A stretch of 64,000 nt of DNA from the NCBI GenBank assembly GCA_035285585.1, contig JAYKGU010000164.1, positions 1 to 64,000 on the forward strand, given 5' to 3'. The notes beneath the pieces were generated by a model. It saw only the letters and a program-made list of their open reading frames with translations, did not search any database and was not told the DNA's origin. Shown in pieces: positions 33,926-41,398 of this stretch (position 1 is its first letter; every line of letters starts with the position of its first letter). Source of the stretch: JAYKGU01 sp035285585. Lineage in GTDB: Bacteria; Cyanobacteriota; Cyanobacteriia; CAKZMO01. The position numbers were made by a program, and so were the translations under genes.

Positions 33926-34861
33926 GTGCAAATTGCTTTCTCCCTCTCAACTGTTGCGGTGCCGACCGCGATCGCCCTCGGTAATTTCGATGGCATCCAT
34001 CGAGGGCACAGGCGGGTTATCGAGCCTGTATTGGGCGCTGAGGGGCTGTTTCGCTCTGTAGTATCCTTTAACCCCCACCCCCAGGAGTTTTTCACGGGCC
34101 AGCGCCGCACCCTGCTCACGCCCCTGGACGAAAAGGTGGCGCGACTGGAAGAAATTGGCGTTGAGCAGTTAGTGCTGATCCCCTTCGATCAATCCCTGGC
34201 AGCACTGTCTCCAGACCAGTTCGTCGAGCAAATTTTAGTGGAGTGCCTGCAGACCCGGCTGATTAGCGTGGGTGAAAATTTTCGCTTTGGACACCGCCGT
34301 GCCGGGGATACAGCTGAGCTGAAGCGGCTGGCGATCGCCCATGGAATTACCGTTCAGGTCACCTCGCTCCATATCTGCGGTGGGGAGCGGATTAGCAGCT
34401 CGGCTATTCGCCAGGCCCTCGACCAGGGTGACCTGGACACCGCCAATCGGCTCTTGGGGCGTCCCTATCGTCTGGTGGGCACGGTTGTTGAGGGGCGGCA
34501 GCTCGGCAGAACCATTGGGTTTCCCACGGCCAACCTGGTTTGCCCTGCCGATAAGTTCTTGCCTCGTCGGGGGGTTTATGCCGTCCAGGTCACCCTTGAG
34601 GGCAGCATCAACGATGAGCCACCCCTACCGGGCGTTATGAATTTGGGGTTGCGCCCCACTGTAGATGGCATTCAGCAGACGATTGAAGTGCATGTGCTGG
34701 ATTGGTCAGGGGATTTGTACGGGCAAGTTCTGTCGGTAGACCTGCAGCGGTTTTTACGGCCTGAACAAAAATTTGCATCCCTGGAGGCCCTCAAATATCA
34801 AATTCAGGCCGATTGTGACATTGCCAGACAGCTCATGCCACGGAATTCTCACTCAGCTTAG
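33926..34861 (+). CDS. ribF: Bifunctional riboflavin kinase / FAD synthetase
   Basis: Converts riboflavin to FMN and then FAD. The 311-residue protein has the nucleotidyltransferase domain with ALGNFDGIHRGHR and GENFRFGHRRAGD, SSSAIRQALDQGDL, and the C-terminal kinase domain with LGRTIGFPTANLVCP, RRGVYAVQV and VMNLGLRPTVDG. The GTG start (MQIAFSLSTV) places TAIALGNFDG at the expected distance. Confidence 0.95.
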   Translation: MQIAFSLSTVAVPTAIALGNFDGIHRGHRRVIEPVLGAEGLFRSVVSFNPHPQEFFTGQRRTLLTPLDEKVARLEEIGVEQLVLIPFDQSLAALSPDQFVEQILVECLQTRLISVGENFRFGHRRAGDTAELKRLAIAHGITVQVTSLHICGGERISSSAIRQALDQGDLDTANRLLGRPYRLVGTVVEGRQLGRTIGFPTANLVCPADKFLPRRGVYAVQVTLEGSINDEPPLPGVMNLGLRPTVDGIQQTIEVHVLDWSGDLYGQVLSVDLQRFLRPEQKFASLEALKYQIQADCDIARQLMPRNSHSA

Positions 34862-34875
34862 CCCTTCTGCTAAGG

Positions 34876-35322
34876 CTAGCCGACCCAGTTGACGTCTCCG
34901 TCAGGGGAGGGCACCGACGGCAGGGGTTTTGAAATGGGTATCTCTCGACGGCTGCCACTACTGCCAGAACTGGCGCGACTCCTGATCGCTGAGACTGCTG
35001 GCTCGGTAGCTCGGCGGGTTGGCGCTGGAGTAGAAGGAGCCAACTCTGGGGCGGATGGAGCACTGGCCTGCTCCTGGGCCGCCTGCCGTTCGGGGATGAT
35101 GATTTTTGTCATCAGGTATTCGATGGTTTGTTGCTTAACCCAGCCACGGGTAGCCAGCACTTCACCAAACCGCATCCCGGTTGCCTGCTGATCGTTTAGA
35201 GCAACGCTCACCTGAGCATCGGTAATCAAGCCCGCATCTACCAGGTATGACCCCAGACGCTTACGTCCGGCTAAAGTTTTAATCGTTTGAACACGATACC
35301 GCTCTGTGTGATCTCGATGCAT
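34876..35322 (-). CDS. Protein with GspE/PilB N-terminal-like (MshEN) domain
   Basis: A 148-residue protein. Residues 20-80 resemble the N-terminal domain of type II/IV secretion ATPases: KRLGSYLVDAGLITDAQVSVALNDQQATGMRFGEVLATRGWVKQQTIEYLMTKII, with the typical L-x-x-A-G-L-I-T and GxRxGE pattern. The remainder is Pro/Ala/Ser-rich and disordered (APSAPELAPSTPAPTRR). Such domains can bind c-di-GMP in MshE-type ATPases, which could link it to the PilZ-containing polysaccharide synthase nearby, but the key binding motif is not complete enough to claim this. The start at MHRDHTERY is preferred to a longer frame. Confidence 0.7.
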   Translation of the reverse strand: MHRDHTERYRVQTIKTLAGRKRLGSYLVDAGLITDAQVSVALNDQQATGMRFGEVLATRGWVKQQTIEYLMTKIIIPERQAAQEQASAPSAPELAPSTPAPTRRATEPAVSAIRSRASSGSSGSRREIPISKPLPSVPSPDGDVNWVG

Positions 35323-35707
35323 GATTTTACTTAGTCTCGCCTTAACAATGGCACTACCTATCAAGCAATGCCGATGAGCTAATGACTTTTAACAACAGGC
35401 TCAGTGTTCCCGATTACACATAGGTCACGAAAAAGTAGCACCTAGAAGCCCTTTGAGGACAGCCGCTGCCAGTCCGTAAATTTACGGCATGGCGATCGCC
35501 CTATCGTCCGGTTACCCGCCTTTGCTGAACTGCAGACAAGGTAGCACAGGACACGGGGTCATCAACTATGGAGCACTGTTCTATAGCGTTTTATCAGTAT
35601 AACAACTGACTCAAAAAAGGTTTATAGAATATTAAAATCTTATTAGGGAAAATTCGGATTGTCCGGATGGCATTGAAATAATGCCGAAAAGGTTTAACCT
35701 GGCTGTT
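35323..35707. other. Intergenic region before the nested repeats
   Basis: About 385 bases, AT-richer, with no gene, terminator or known RNA seen. It leads into the repeat nest and probably contains the promoter of the minus-strand gene to its left. Confidence 0.4.
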
Positions 35708-35732
35708 GAGGTGACTTCTTGGAATGAAGTTA

Positions 35733-35854
35733 GGTGATTTCTCTTAGGATGCAATTACCAGCCCACGGTGCGTTACGCTTCGCTTTAGCGATAGCCATGC
35801 CCTTGGGCTATACGGCACCCTACAGGCGGTATGGTCTTTCCTGGAAATCGCCTA
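35733..35854 (+). repeat. AGGTGATTTC-ended element, copy 4, inserted inside copy 3
   Basis: A nearly complete copy (GGTGATTTC to GAAATCGCCTA) flanked by TTA on both sides (35730-35732 and 35855-35857). Removing it restores the GAAGTTACCAC junction seen in the family, so TTA looks like the target duplication. It encodes a short frame, MISLRMQLPAHGALRF..., shared with the copy at 5061-5176, but this is shadow coding. Confidence 0.8.
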
Positions 35855-35916
35855 TTACCACTCTACGGTGCCTTACGCGTCGCTTTAGCGATAGCCATAC
35901 CCTTTGGGCTATACGG

Positions 35917-35955
35917 TAAGTACGTGGTCATAAACTAGCTGTGGCTGCCTACTTA
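35917..35955 (+). repeat. 39-bp TAAGTA...TACTTA element inside copy 3
   Basis: TAAGTACGTGGTCATAAACT to GCCTACTTA, interrupting the family sequence between ATACGG and ACCCTACA. The right part matches the CTACCTACTTA end of the repeats near 49.3, 49.6 and 63.7 kb. Confidence 0.65.
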
Positions 35956-35970
35956 CCCTACAAGCGGTGA

Positions 35971-36105
35971 GTATCAACTTAAGGCGGAAAGCTTTGCCAA
36001 GAACAGAATTCAGGAGTCAGGAGCCAGAAGTCAGCTCCCTCCTGAATTCTGACTCCTGGATTCTGGCTCCCTATCCGAACAGGATTTCCCGGCTTAGATG
36101 GATAC
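35971..36105 (+). repeat. CAGGAGTCAGGAG-rich short dispersed repeat, copy 3
   Basis: From TATCAACTT to GGATACTC, near-identical to 8552-8699 over the core. It lies inside element copy 3, splitting its GGCGGT region. Confidence 0.8.
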
Positions 36106-36136
36106 TCCAGGCGGTCTAATCTTTCCTGGAAATCAC

Positions 36137-36403
36137 CTAGGACAATTGCGAAATGTGAACTTCTCCTAGCCAGACTTTCTCCTGTACCTGCCGCATCAGC
36201 GCACATTTAGCAACGGTGATATGGCGATCGGCGTAGATCACCTGCATAATGTCGTCGCGCTCTTGTCGCGAAAATTCGCCGTCTGAAAGCGCCTGCTCAA
36301 TCATGGCGCGAATTTTTTGAACGACTTGAGAGTCTTCGTTTGAGGAGCCAAGCCCATCGCCAGTGAACTCACATTGCATCACTTTTTTCTGCTGCCAGTT
36401 CAT
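36137..36403 (-). CDS. Small conserved-looking helical protein
   Basis: An 88-residue protein, ATG at MNWQQKKVM (a GTG six codons upstream is also open). The central part IRAMIEQALSDGEFSRQERDDIMQVIYAD resembles helical TerB-like modules that carry an acidic SDGxxSxxE motif; a C-terminal helix (ALMRQVQEKVWLGEVHI) follows. The TAG stop is formed at the junction with a repeat-element end (CCTAG), so the original C-terminus may have been longer. Function unknown. Confidence 0.65.
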   Translation of the reverse strand: MNWQQKKVMQCEFTGDGLGSSNEDSQVVQKIRAMIEQALSDGEFSRQERDDIMQVIYADRHITVAKCALMRQVQEKVWLGEVHISQLS

Positions 36404-36782
36404 TCGTCCATATTTTGCCACGTTAGTTTGCAGAATTTGGTAGCGTCGCAGGGAATTTCAGCAAATCATGGGCAGCACAAGACCTTCACAAACCACTGGC
36501 CTGTGAAGATCTTGTGCAGAAAGAATATAAGTGCTTAAGCACAAGTAATTACAACTGATTGGGGTGTACCCCCAAGAAAATAATTTTGCTTAACTACTTA
36601 TTGACCTTAAAACATGGGGGCGATCGCCTGAACCTGTTGGAGCATCTCCTGCCTTATAAATTGCCCGCAGGTTGCTCCATACAAAAGGTATACAAAAGGT
36701 ACAGAGGGCAAAGCAACCTTTGCCCATTTATTTGTAAATGTCGCTGTCGTGGAAAAGGGGCAAGAGGGTGCTGCAAAGCGAC
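36404..36782. other. Intergenic region containing a TAAGTG...CTACTTA element
   Basis: A 379-base spacer. The only recognisable object is the repeat at 36528-36600. A hairpin CTTCACAAACCACTGGCCTGTGAAG lies near 36483-36507. No gene is convincing; a 95-codon plus-strand frame across the repeat appears to be chance. Confidence 0.5.
36528..36600 (+). repeat. TAAGTAG-family element, subtype with TTGGGGGTGTACCCCC core
   Basis: TAAGTGCTTAAGCACAAGTA at the left and TTGCTTAACTACTTA at the right are imperfect terminal inverted repeats. The core GGGGTGTACCCCC is palindromic. A longer relative is at 41191-41282 and a truncated one at the nagA stop. Confidence 0.75.
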
Positions 36783-38012
36783 TCAAGTCAGGTGCTTGAA
36801 AACAACTTTCAGCAGCTCTGCCTGGGTAAAGGGTTTGGTCAAATAGCCAGAGGCCCTAACTAACTTAGCCTTGGCGCGATCGACAAGACCTTTGTTGCCG
36901 GTGACCATGATGATGGGGGTTTTACGGAAGGAGGGGTGCCGTCGCAGCAACGAGCACAGCTCATACCCATCCAGGTTGGGCATGGTAATATCCAGTAAAA
37001 TCATGTGAGGCTTGCTTCGCACAATTTGCATCAAGGCTTTGATGGGATCATTAATGACCACCACCGAAAAGCTCTTGTCATCCAGAAAGCTCTGCATAAT
37101 GTTGAGCACAGTAGGGCTGTCGTCTACGCAGGCGATCGTATAGACTTTTTTCCCCGTTCCTTGGGCAACAGCTTCTGTTGAGCCGCCCAGCATACCTGGG
37201 GATGGTGGCACCTGAACCGCCTGTCCAGTTGTACTCTGGTCGTCATCTGTCCGCAGCTCAGTGGCCTGGAATGATTCAGCCTCAAGCCCTGGAGTGGCCA
37301 ATTCTGTGCCGTAGGAGTTTTGCTGTGCAGATGGTGTAGCAGTGGATGCCAATGGGGATGGTGCGGAAGTCAGCGGCTCCGAGGGAGAATCGGTTGACGG
37401 ATTGAGCGGTTGTGCCGGGGATGGGGTAACCGCTGGTTTGGCAGGAGGAGCGGATTCTGGCCGAACCGTGCGGGAGACAGCGCGGCGGCGGAGTTCTTGC
37501 TGGCAGTGTTCAACCAGTGGACGTAACTCAAGCTGGCAAAGGGGACGGACGTCGTTTAGCAGGGTGCAGTCGGCAAGTTCATGGACACCTTCCCGGACTT
37601 GTAGAAAGCTTTCCAGAACGTCTTTCGCCAAATTTTCGATGAGGGTTGTGGCCTGGGCCATGGTCAAGTACTGCTGCTCCACTAGCCAGCAAATTGCCCG
37701 ATAGTCAGGAGCGTCCATCCAATCGATATCGTTACTGCGATCAAACATGAGCCGCACCTGCACCCGCACAGCACTAACCAGAGTTGGTACTTGATGACTG
37801 AGCTGCCGTAGATGCTGATCTAGCCGCTTAAAGGGATCGTTTGAGTTTGAAGCATAAATTAGTTTGCCATCAACCAAGTAAATCCACCATGAGGCCGAAC
37901 CATCCGAAACACGCAAACATCCGGTCGCTTGACGACTGTTAACCTGGGCGAGTAGGCTCAGGGGATGAAGTTTTTGAAACGGTCTGTAATTAGCAATCGA
38001 AATGATGTTCAT
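36783..38012 (-). CDS. PATAN (DUF4388) plus receiver-domain response regulator
   Basis: A 409-residue protein. The N-terminal PATAN/DUF4388-type domain (PLSLLAQVNSRQATGCLRVS, WWIYLVDGKLIYASNSNDP) is followed by a helical part, a Pro/Ser/Thr-rich linker (about 195-285) and a C-terminal CheY-like receiver (IACVDDSPTVLNIMQSFL, LLDITMPNLDGYELC with the phospho-Asp in LLDIT, MVTGNKG, and the invariant Lys in GYLTKPF). PATAN-REC proteins in cyanobacteria (PixG, PilG and relatives) control type IV pili and phototaxis. It is downstream of the cellulose-type locus on the same strand, 554 bases after bcsA, with a repeat between, so joint transcription is uncertain. Confidence 0.88.
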   Translation of the reverse strand: MNIISIANYRPFQKLHPLSLLAQVNSRQATGCLRVSDGSASWWIYLVDGKLIYASNSNDPFKRLDQHLRQLSHQVPTLVSAVRVQVRLMFDRSNDIDWMDAPDYRAICWLVEQQYLTMAQATTLIENLAKDVLESFLQVREGVHELADCTLLNDVRPLCQLELRPLVEHCQQELRRRAVSRTVRPESAPPAKPAVTPSPAQPLNPSTDSPSEPLTSAPSPLASTATPSAQQNSYGTELATPGLEAESFQATELRTDDDQSTTGQAVQVPPSPGMLGGSTEAVAQGTGKKVYTIACVDDSPTVLNIMQSFLDDKSFSVVVINDPIKALMQIVRSKPHMILLDITMPNLDGYELCSLLRRHPSFRKTPIIMVTGNKGLVDRAKAKLVRASGYLTKPFTQAELLKVVFKHLT

Positions 38013-38566
38013 GATTTTTTTTCTTAGCTCGATCTCATCAGTCAATAAGGTCAATATCGTCCCAACTAATCTGGTTGCGAAAGGATGAAGTAGTTGGTTC
38101 CCCGATGCAATATCCAGATATCCAGACCTATACGAATGGTAGATGCCTTAAAAACCTTTGGGAGCATTTGATTGTTGGTAAATCAAATGCGGTTTCAATA
38201 AAGTACGCAGTGTGGTTGCACTCTGTCGATTATAGAACTTACGCCTGCGTGCGACGTCCTGGAGTTCTGGGAAGTTTTGTAGGCACGGTGCGCCCACAAA
38301 ACTTCCAAACTGCGTAAGTTCTAGCTTAGATAATGAGCTTGGATGATGTCCCTTCTTTCACCGTAGGCATCTTATTGGATGCTTCAGTATCATATCCCTG
38401 TGTTATACCTTGACATCCTGCTCTGTATCCTGTCCAATATCTTCGATGCGACGCCTTTGCCTTCGAAATACGTGGATACCGCTACGCTTACTATTGAAAA
38501 TAGCAGACACTTCCACAAGGAACAATGGGCCGTCAATGAAGTGTCGATAAAGATTCATGTAACCTC
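38013..38566. other. Intergenic region between the synthase and the PATAN regulator genes
   Basis: A 554-base spacer holding the terminal-inverted-repeat element at 38233-38323 and the promoter region of the regulator gene. No coding frame is convincing. Confidence 0.5.
38233..38323. repeat. TAGAACTTACGC terminal-inverted-repeat element
   Basis: TAGAACTTACGC at 38233-38244 pairs with GCGTAAGTTCTA at 38312-38323. Inside, GAAGTTTTGT and ACAAAACTTC form a second stem. About 91 bp, no coding capacity; only one copy of this family is seen here. Confidence 0.8.
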
Positions 38567-41164
38567 TTACTTCAGGATGCGTAGCAACTGGCGGATTTTC
38601 CGTCTCTGCTGGACTTCCAGGGACTTTGGAAAGGTGAGTTCAATGGCAAGACGCTGCACCCGTAATTCTTCGGAGGGCAGTGGATCAGCGGGAATGACCG
38701 GGGTGGACAGACGCTCAATGCTTTGTACCTGGGCCAATACACTTTGCGCCACGGGGCTGGTTGCTGAAGGCCGAATCAGCAGGCCAATAATCGGTTGCGT
38801 TTGTTCCAAAACTTCAATCTTCAAATGGGTATCTGCTTCAAGCTCGACCCGAAGCTCCTGATGGCTGATCTCTTTGAGGGCAGCTAAATAAAGGTTTCCT
38901 CCCCACTCTTCCCAGTAAAGCTCGGCGATCGCCTGTACTTGCTGCCGTACTTTGACACCGATTTCTGGACGAAACTCTTGGAAGACGCGGCGAAAGCTGG
39001 TGGCAATGAAGCGAAACGATTCCAGCGGTCGGTCGGCCTCGGTGCGGGTTTGGGAATACCACTGTTTCACATCCGAATAAAGCACCACCGCGAGGTCATC
39101 CTGCTGCACCTGGGAGGGGTTAATAAAGTCAACAGCAAGGAGGGCCTGGAGGGTATCGGTGGCGATCGCCCGGACAATTTGGGCATCCATCAAAGCCCGT
39201 GCCCCGTAATCTCCCTCCAGTTCAACCCGCACTTCATCGGCCACGTTGGGCCAATCATCCAGCAAAATTTGCGCCCCAGTTTCGCTGATATTAACCGTTT
39301 TACCCGACCAGCTTTGGTCATTGCCGTGGATGGTTACCGGCAGCTCCCGAGGCAGGCGGTGGGCGCGTCGGAGTTGGGGTTGTTCAAACGCCACCAAACA
39401 GGCCGCTGATACCAGGCAAAAGTTGAAAACTCCCCACATAGCGTTAATCAAAACCGCCTGGGTATCCAGCGGACTGAAGATCAGCCAGAAAGGCACCGCC
39501 AGCAGGGAGGCTGCTGTGAGTGCGCCCACAATCACCAGGTAGCGAACCGATTCCAGGTCAAAGCTGCGCTCGTATACGACCAATCCCTTGTCTGTTACGT
39601 TGAAAGACCCCAGCTTGGGGTTGATCAAAGCCAGGAGGGTGACAATTCCTGCCTGAAAAGACAGGGCAAACTCGTAGATCTCATTCCAGAAGGAGAAGCG
39701 GACGTGCTTGTAGGGAATGTGATTGGTCTGCATCGACAGCACAATGTGGGGAAAGGCGTAGAACAGGGTTTCAATCCCCAAGCCATTAACAGAAGTGATG
39801 CCAAACAGAAGGAAAAGCATGGGGGCGATCGCGTACATCAAGCGCGGAAAGCCAAAGAAGAAGTGGGACGTGGCGCTGAAATAGCACAGGCGCTGCGGTA
39901 AACTCAGCCGGAGACGGGGGTTGAGCAGAGGGTTTTCGAGCCGCAGAATCTGGGCCATGCCGCGCGCCCAGCGAACTTGCTGCCCGATGTAGGAAGCAAA
40001 CTTTTCGGGAGCCAGCCCGGCGACCATGATTTTGTCGTAATAGACTGTTTTGTAGCCCAGGGAATGCAGCCTCAGAGAGGTGTGGCAGTCCTCTGTGACC
40101 GTTTCAGTGGCAATGCCGCCCACTTTTAGCAGGGTATTGCGACGGATAACGGCAGCCGAGCCGCAGAAGAAAGCCGCATTCCAATAATCGTTCCCCTTCT
40201 GCAGCACCTTGTAAAACAGTTCATTACCTACGGGGACACGCCCACCCGTCAGCAGGTTGCGTTCAAAGGGATCGGGGTTATAGAACCAGTGGGGGGTTTG
40301 TACCAGGGCAACGCGGGGGTCAAAAAAGAAGCCAACGGTTTCCTGTAAAAACGAGTAGGCCGGAATGTGGTCACAGTCGAGAATGAGCACCAAATCCCCA
40401 TTAGTTTTATCCAGGGCAGTGTTGATATTTCCGGCTTTGGCATGGTCATTATTGCTGCGGGTTAACAAGGTGCAGTCCAGCTCGTCGCACATGGCCTGAA
40501 GCTGCTCGCGTCGCTCTGGATATTTGCGGCCATCATCCAGCACATAGACCTGCTTTTTATGGGAAGGATAGTTGGTGGCCAGAGCACCCAGCACGGTCTT
40601 GCGCACAATTTCCACATCTTCGTTGTAAGTGGGAATGTAGATATCCACTGACGGCCACTGTTCTACTGGGACGGGAGCCAGGTCTACGGGTTGGCGGTTG
40701 CGGATTTTGAGGGTTTGAAAGTAGGCCAGAAACAGGGTGATGATCGCATACAGCTCGGCGACGTATAGTAGCAGGGAAAACAAGCCATTGAGCCAATCCG
40801 ACAGGTTGAGGGTATAGTTGGTGCGGTAGTAGAGATAGCGCAGGGTGGCGATGCCGCTGAGCACGACGAGAAACAGGTGCAGAGCTTCACTGGTGTGGCG
40901 ATCGCTCTGTCGTTCTTCCAGTTCCATGATCACCCGCCCAACTATAATCAGGGCAAGGGCTAGCAAACCTTGCTGGGGGAGGCTGGGGCGCACCACAAGC
41001 AGCGGCACAAAGAAGACTCCCAAAGCTCCCATCAGCACCCACAGTTGCCGTCGATTGAGCCAGTGCAAGATATAGTCAAAGGTACCCGTCCAGTCCCGCG
41101 TCAGCCAATGGGTAAGCCACTGCTGAAACTGTGTCCACCGCCCCGCTAAAGAGTATTGCTGCAT
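38567..41164 (-). CDS. bcsA: Cellulose synthase-like catalytic subunit with PilZ domain
   Basis: An 865-residue processive family-2 glycosyltransferase that would make a beta-glucan from UDP-glucose and translocate it. N-terminal membrane helices are followed by the GT2 domain: first Asp in DIYIPTYNED (174-183), DDG at 210-212, DCDH (263-266), TED (357-359) and the processive QQVRW (395-399). Further helices, then a PilZ domain (about 600-690) with RAHRLPR and a NISETG motif, predict activation by c-di-GMP. The UDP-glucose product is assumed from BcsA similarity; a mixed glucan or other hexose is possible. The frame extends 37 codons upstream but only through a TAAGTAG element, so the ATG at MQQYSLAGRW is chosen. 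Confidence 0.92.
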   Translation of the reverse strand: MQQYSLAGRWTQFQQWLTHWLTRDWTGTFDYILHWLNRRQLWVLMGALGVFFVPLLVVRPSLPQQGLLALALIIVGRVIMELEERQSDRHTSEALHLFLVVLSGIATLRYLYYRTNYTLNLSDWLNGLFSLLLYVAELYAIITLFLAYFQTLKIRNRQPVDLAPVPVEQWPSVDIYIPTYNEDVEIVRKTVLGALATNYPSHKKQVYVLDDGRKYPERREQLQAMCDELDCTLLTRSNNDHAKAGNINTALDKTNGDLVLILDCDHIPAYSFLQETVGFFFDPRVALVQTPHWFYNPDPFERNLLTGGRVPVGNELFYKVLQKGNDYWNAAFFCGSAAVIRRNTLLKVGGIATETVTEDCHTSLRLHSLGYKTVYYDKIMVAGLAPEKFASYIGQQVRWARGMAQILRLENPLLNPRLRLSLPQRLCYFSATSHFFFGFPRLMYAIAPMLFLLFGITSVNGLGIETLFYAFPHIVLSMQTNHIPYKHVRFSFWNEIYEFALSFQAGIVTLLALINPKLGSFNVTDKGLVVYERSFDLESVRYLVIVGALTAASLLAVPFWLIFSPLDTQAVLINAMWGVFNFCLVSAACLVAFEQPQLRRAHRLPRELPVTIHGNDQSWSGKTVNISETGAQILLDDWPNVADEVRVELEGDYGARALMDAQIVRAIATDTLQALLAVDFINPSQVQQDDLAVVLYSDVKQWYSQTRTEADRPLESFRFIATSFRRVFQEFRPEIGVKVRQQVQAIAELYWEEWGGNLYLAALKEISHQELRVELEADTHLKIEVLEQTQPIIGLLIRPSATSPVAQSVLAQVQSIERLSTPVIPADPLPSEELRVQRLAIELTFPKSLEVQQRRKIRQLLRILK

Positions 41165-41190
41165 GAATCCTATCCTTGAAAATGCGGAAA

Positions 41191-41282
41191 TAAGTAGTTC
41201 AATAAAATTACTTTCTTGGGGGTGCATCTCCTGCCGGGGGGCACACCCCCAAGGTATGTAATTAAAATTGCTCAAGCACTTA
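41191..41282 (-). repeat. TAAGTAG-family element with GGGGGTG core, adjacent to bcsA start
   Basis: TAAGTAGTTCAATAAAATTA at the left, GCTCAAGCACTTA at the right, and a core GGGGGTGCATCTCC...GGCACACCCCC. It lies between the bcsB and bcsA genes, only 26 bases upstream of the bcsA ATG. Confidence 0.75.
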
Positions 41283-41283
41283 C

Positions 41284-41388
41284 TAAGTAGGTCGGCACAA
41301 TTAAATTCATGTTAGAAAGCCGGGGGAGTGCCCCGCCGGGGGGATCCCCCAGTTTTCTAACCTTCGTTTTTCAATGCAGTTCTACTTA
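41284..41388 (-). repeat. TAAGTAG-family element with GTTAGAAA..TTTTCTAAC stem, copy 1
   Basis: TAAGTAG (41284-41290) and CTACTTA (41382-41388) bound a 105-bp element. Inside, GTTAGAAAGCCGGGG pairs with CCCCCAGTTTTCTAAC, and CGTTTTTCAATGCAGTTC ends it. Copies in the inverse orientation are at 49665-49755 and 62112-62197. It is one base away from the preceding element. Confidence 0.85.
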
Positions 41389-41398
41389 ATGATTGAAA

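Larger units (their letters stand above)
35708..36138 (+). repeat. AGGTGATTTC-ended element, copy 3, interrupted by three other repeats
   Basis: The left end (AGGTGACTTCTTGGAATGAA) and the right end (TTTCCTGGAAATCACCT) are those of the family. Read across three insertions, the internal pieces (CCACTCTACGGTGCCTTACG, ...GGGCTATACGG, ACCCTACAAGCGGTGAG, CAGGCGGTCTAATC) follow the family order. The inserts are listed separately. The right end overlaps the stop codon of the small minus-strand gene next to it. Confidence 0.75.

Noticed and set aside
35734..35919. Short frame MISLRMQLPAHGALRF... and its twin at 4977-5174
   Set aside because: Both lie inside copies of the AGGTGATTTC element; the similarity comes from the repeat DNA and not from selection on a protein.
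41165..41275. 37-residue N-terminal extension of the BcsA-like protein
   Set aside because: It is translated from the TAAGTAG element and has no counterpart in BcsA proteins.
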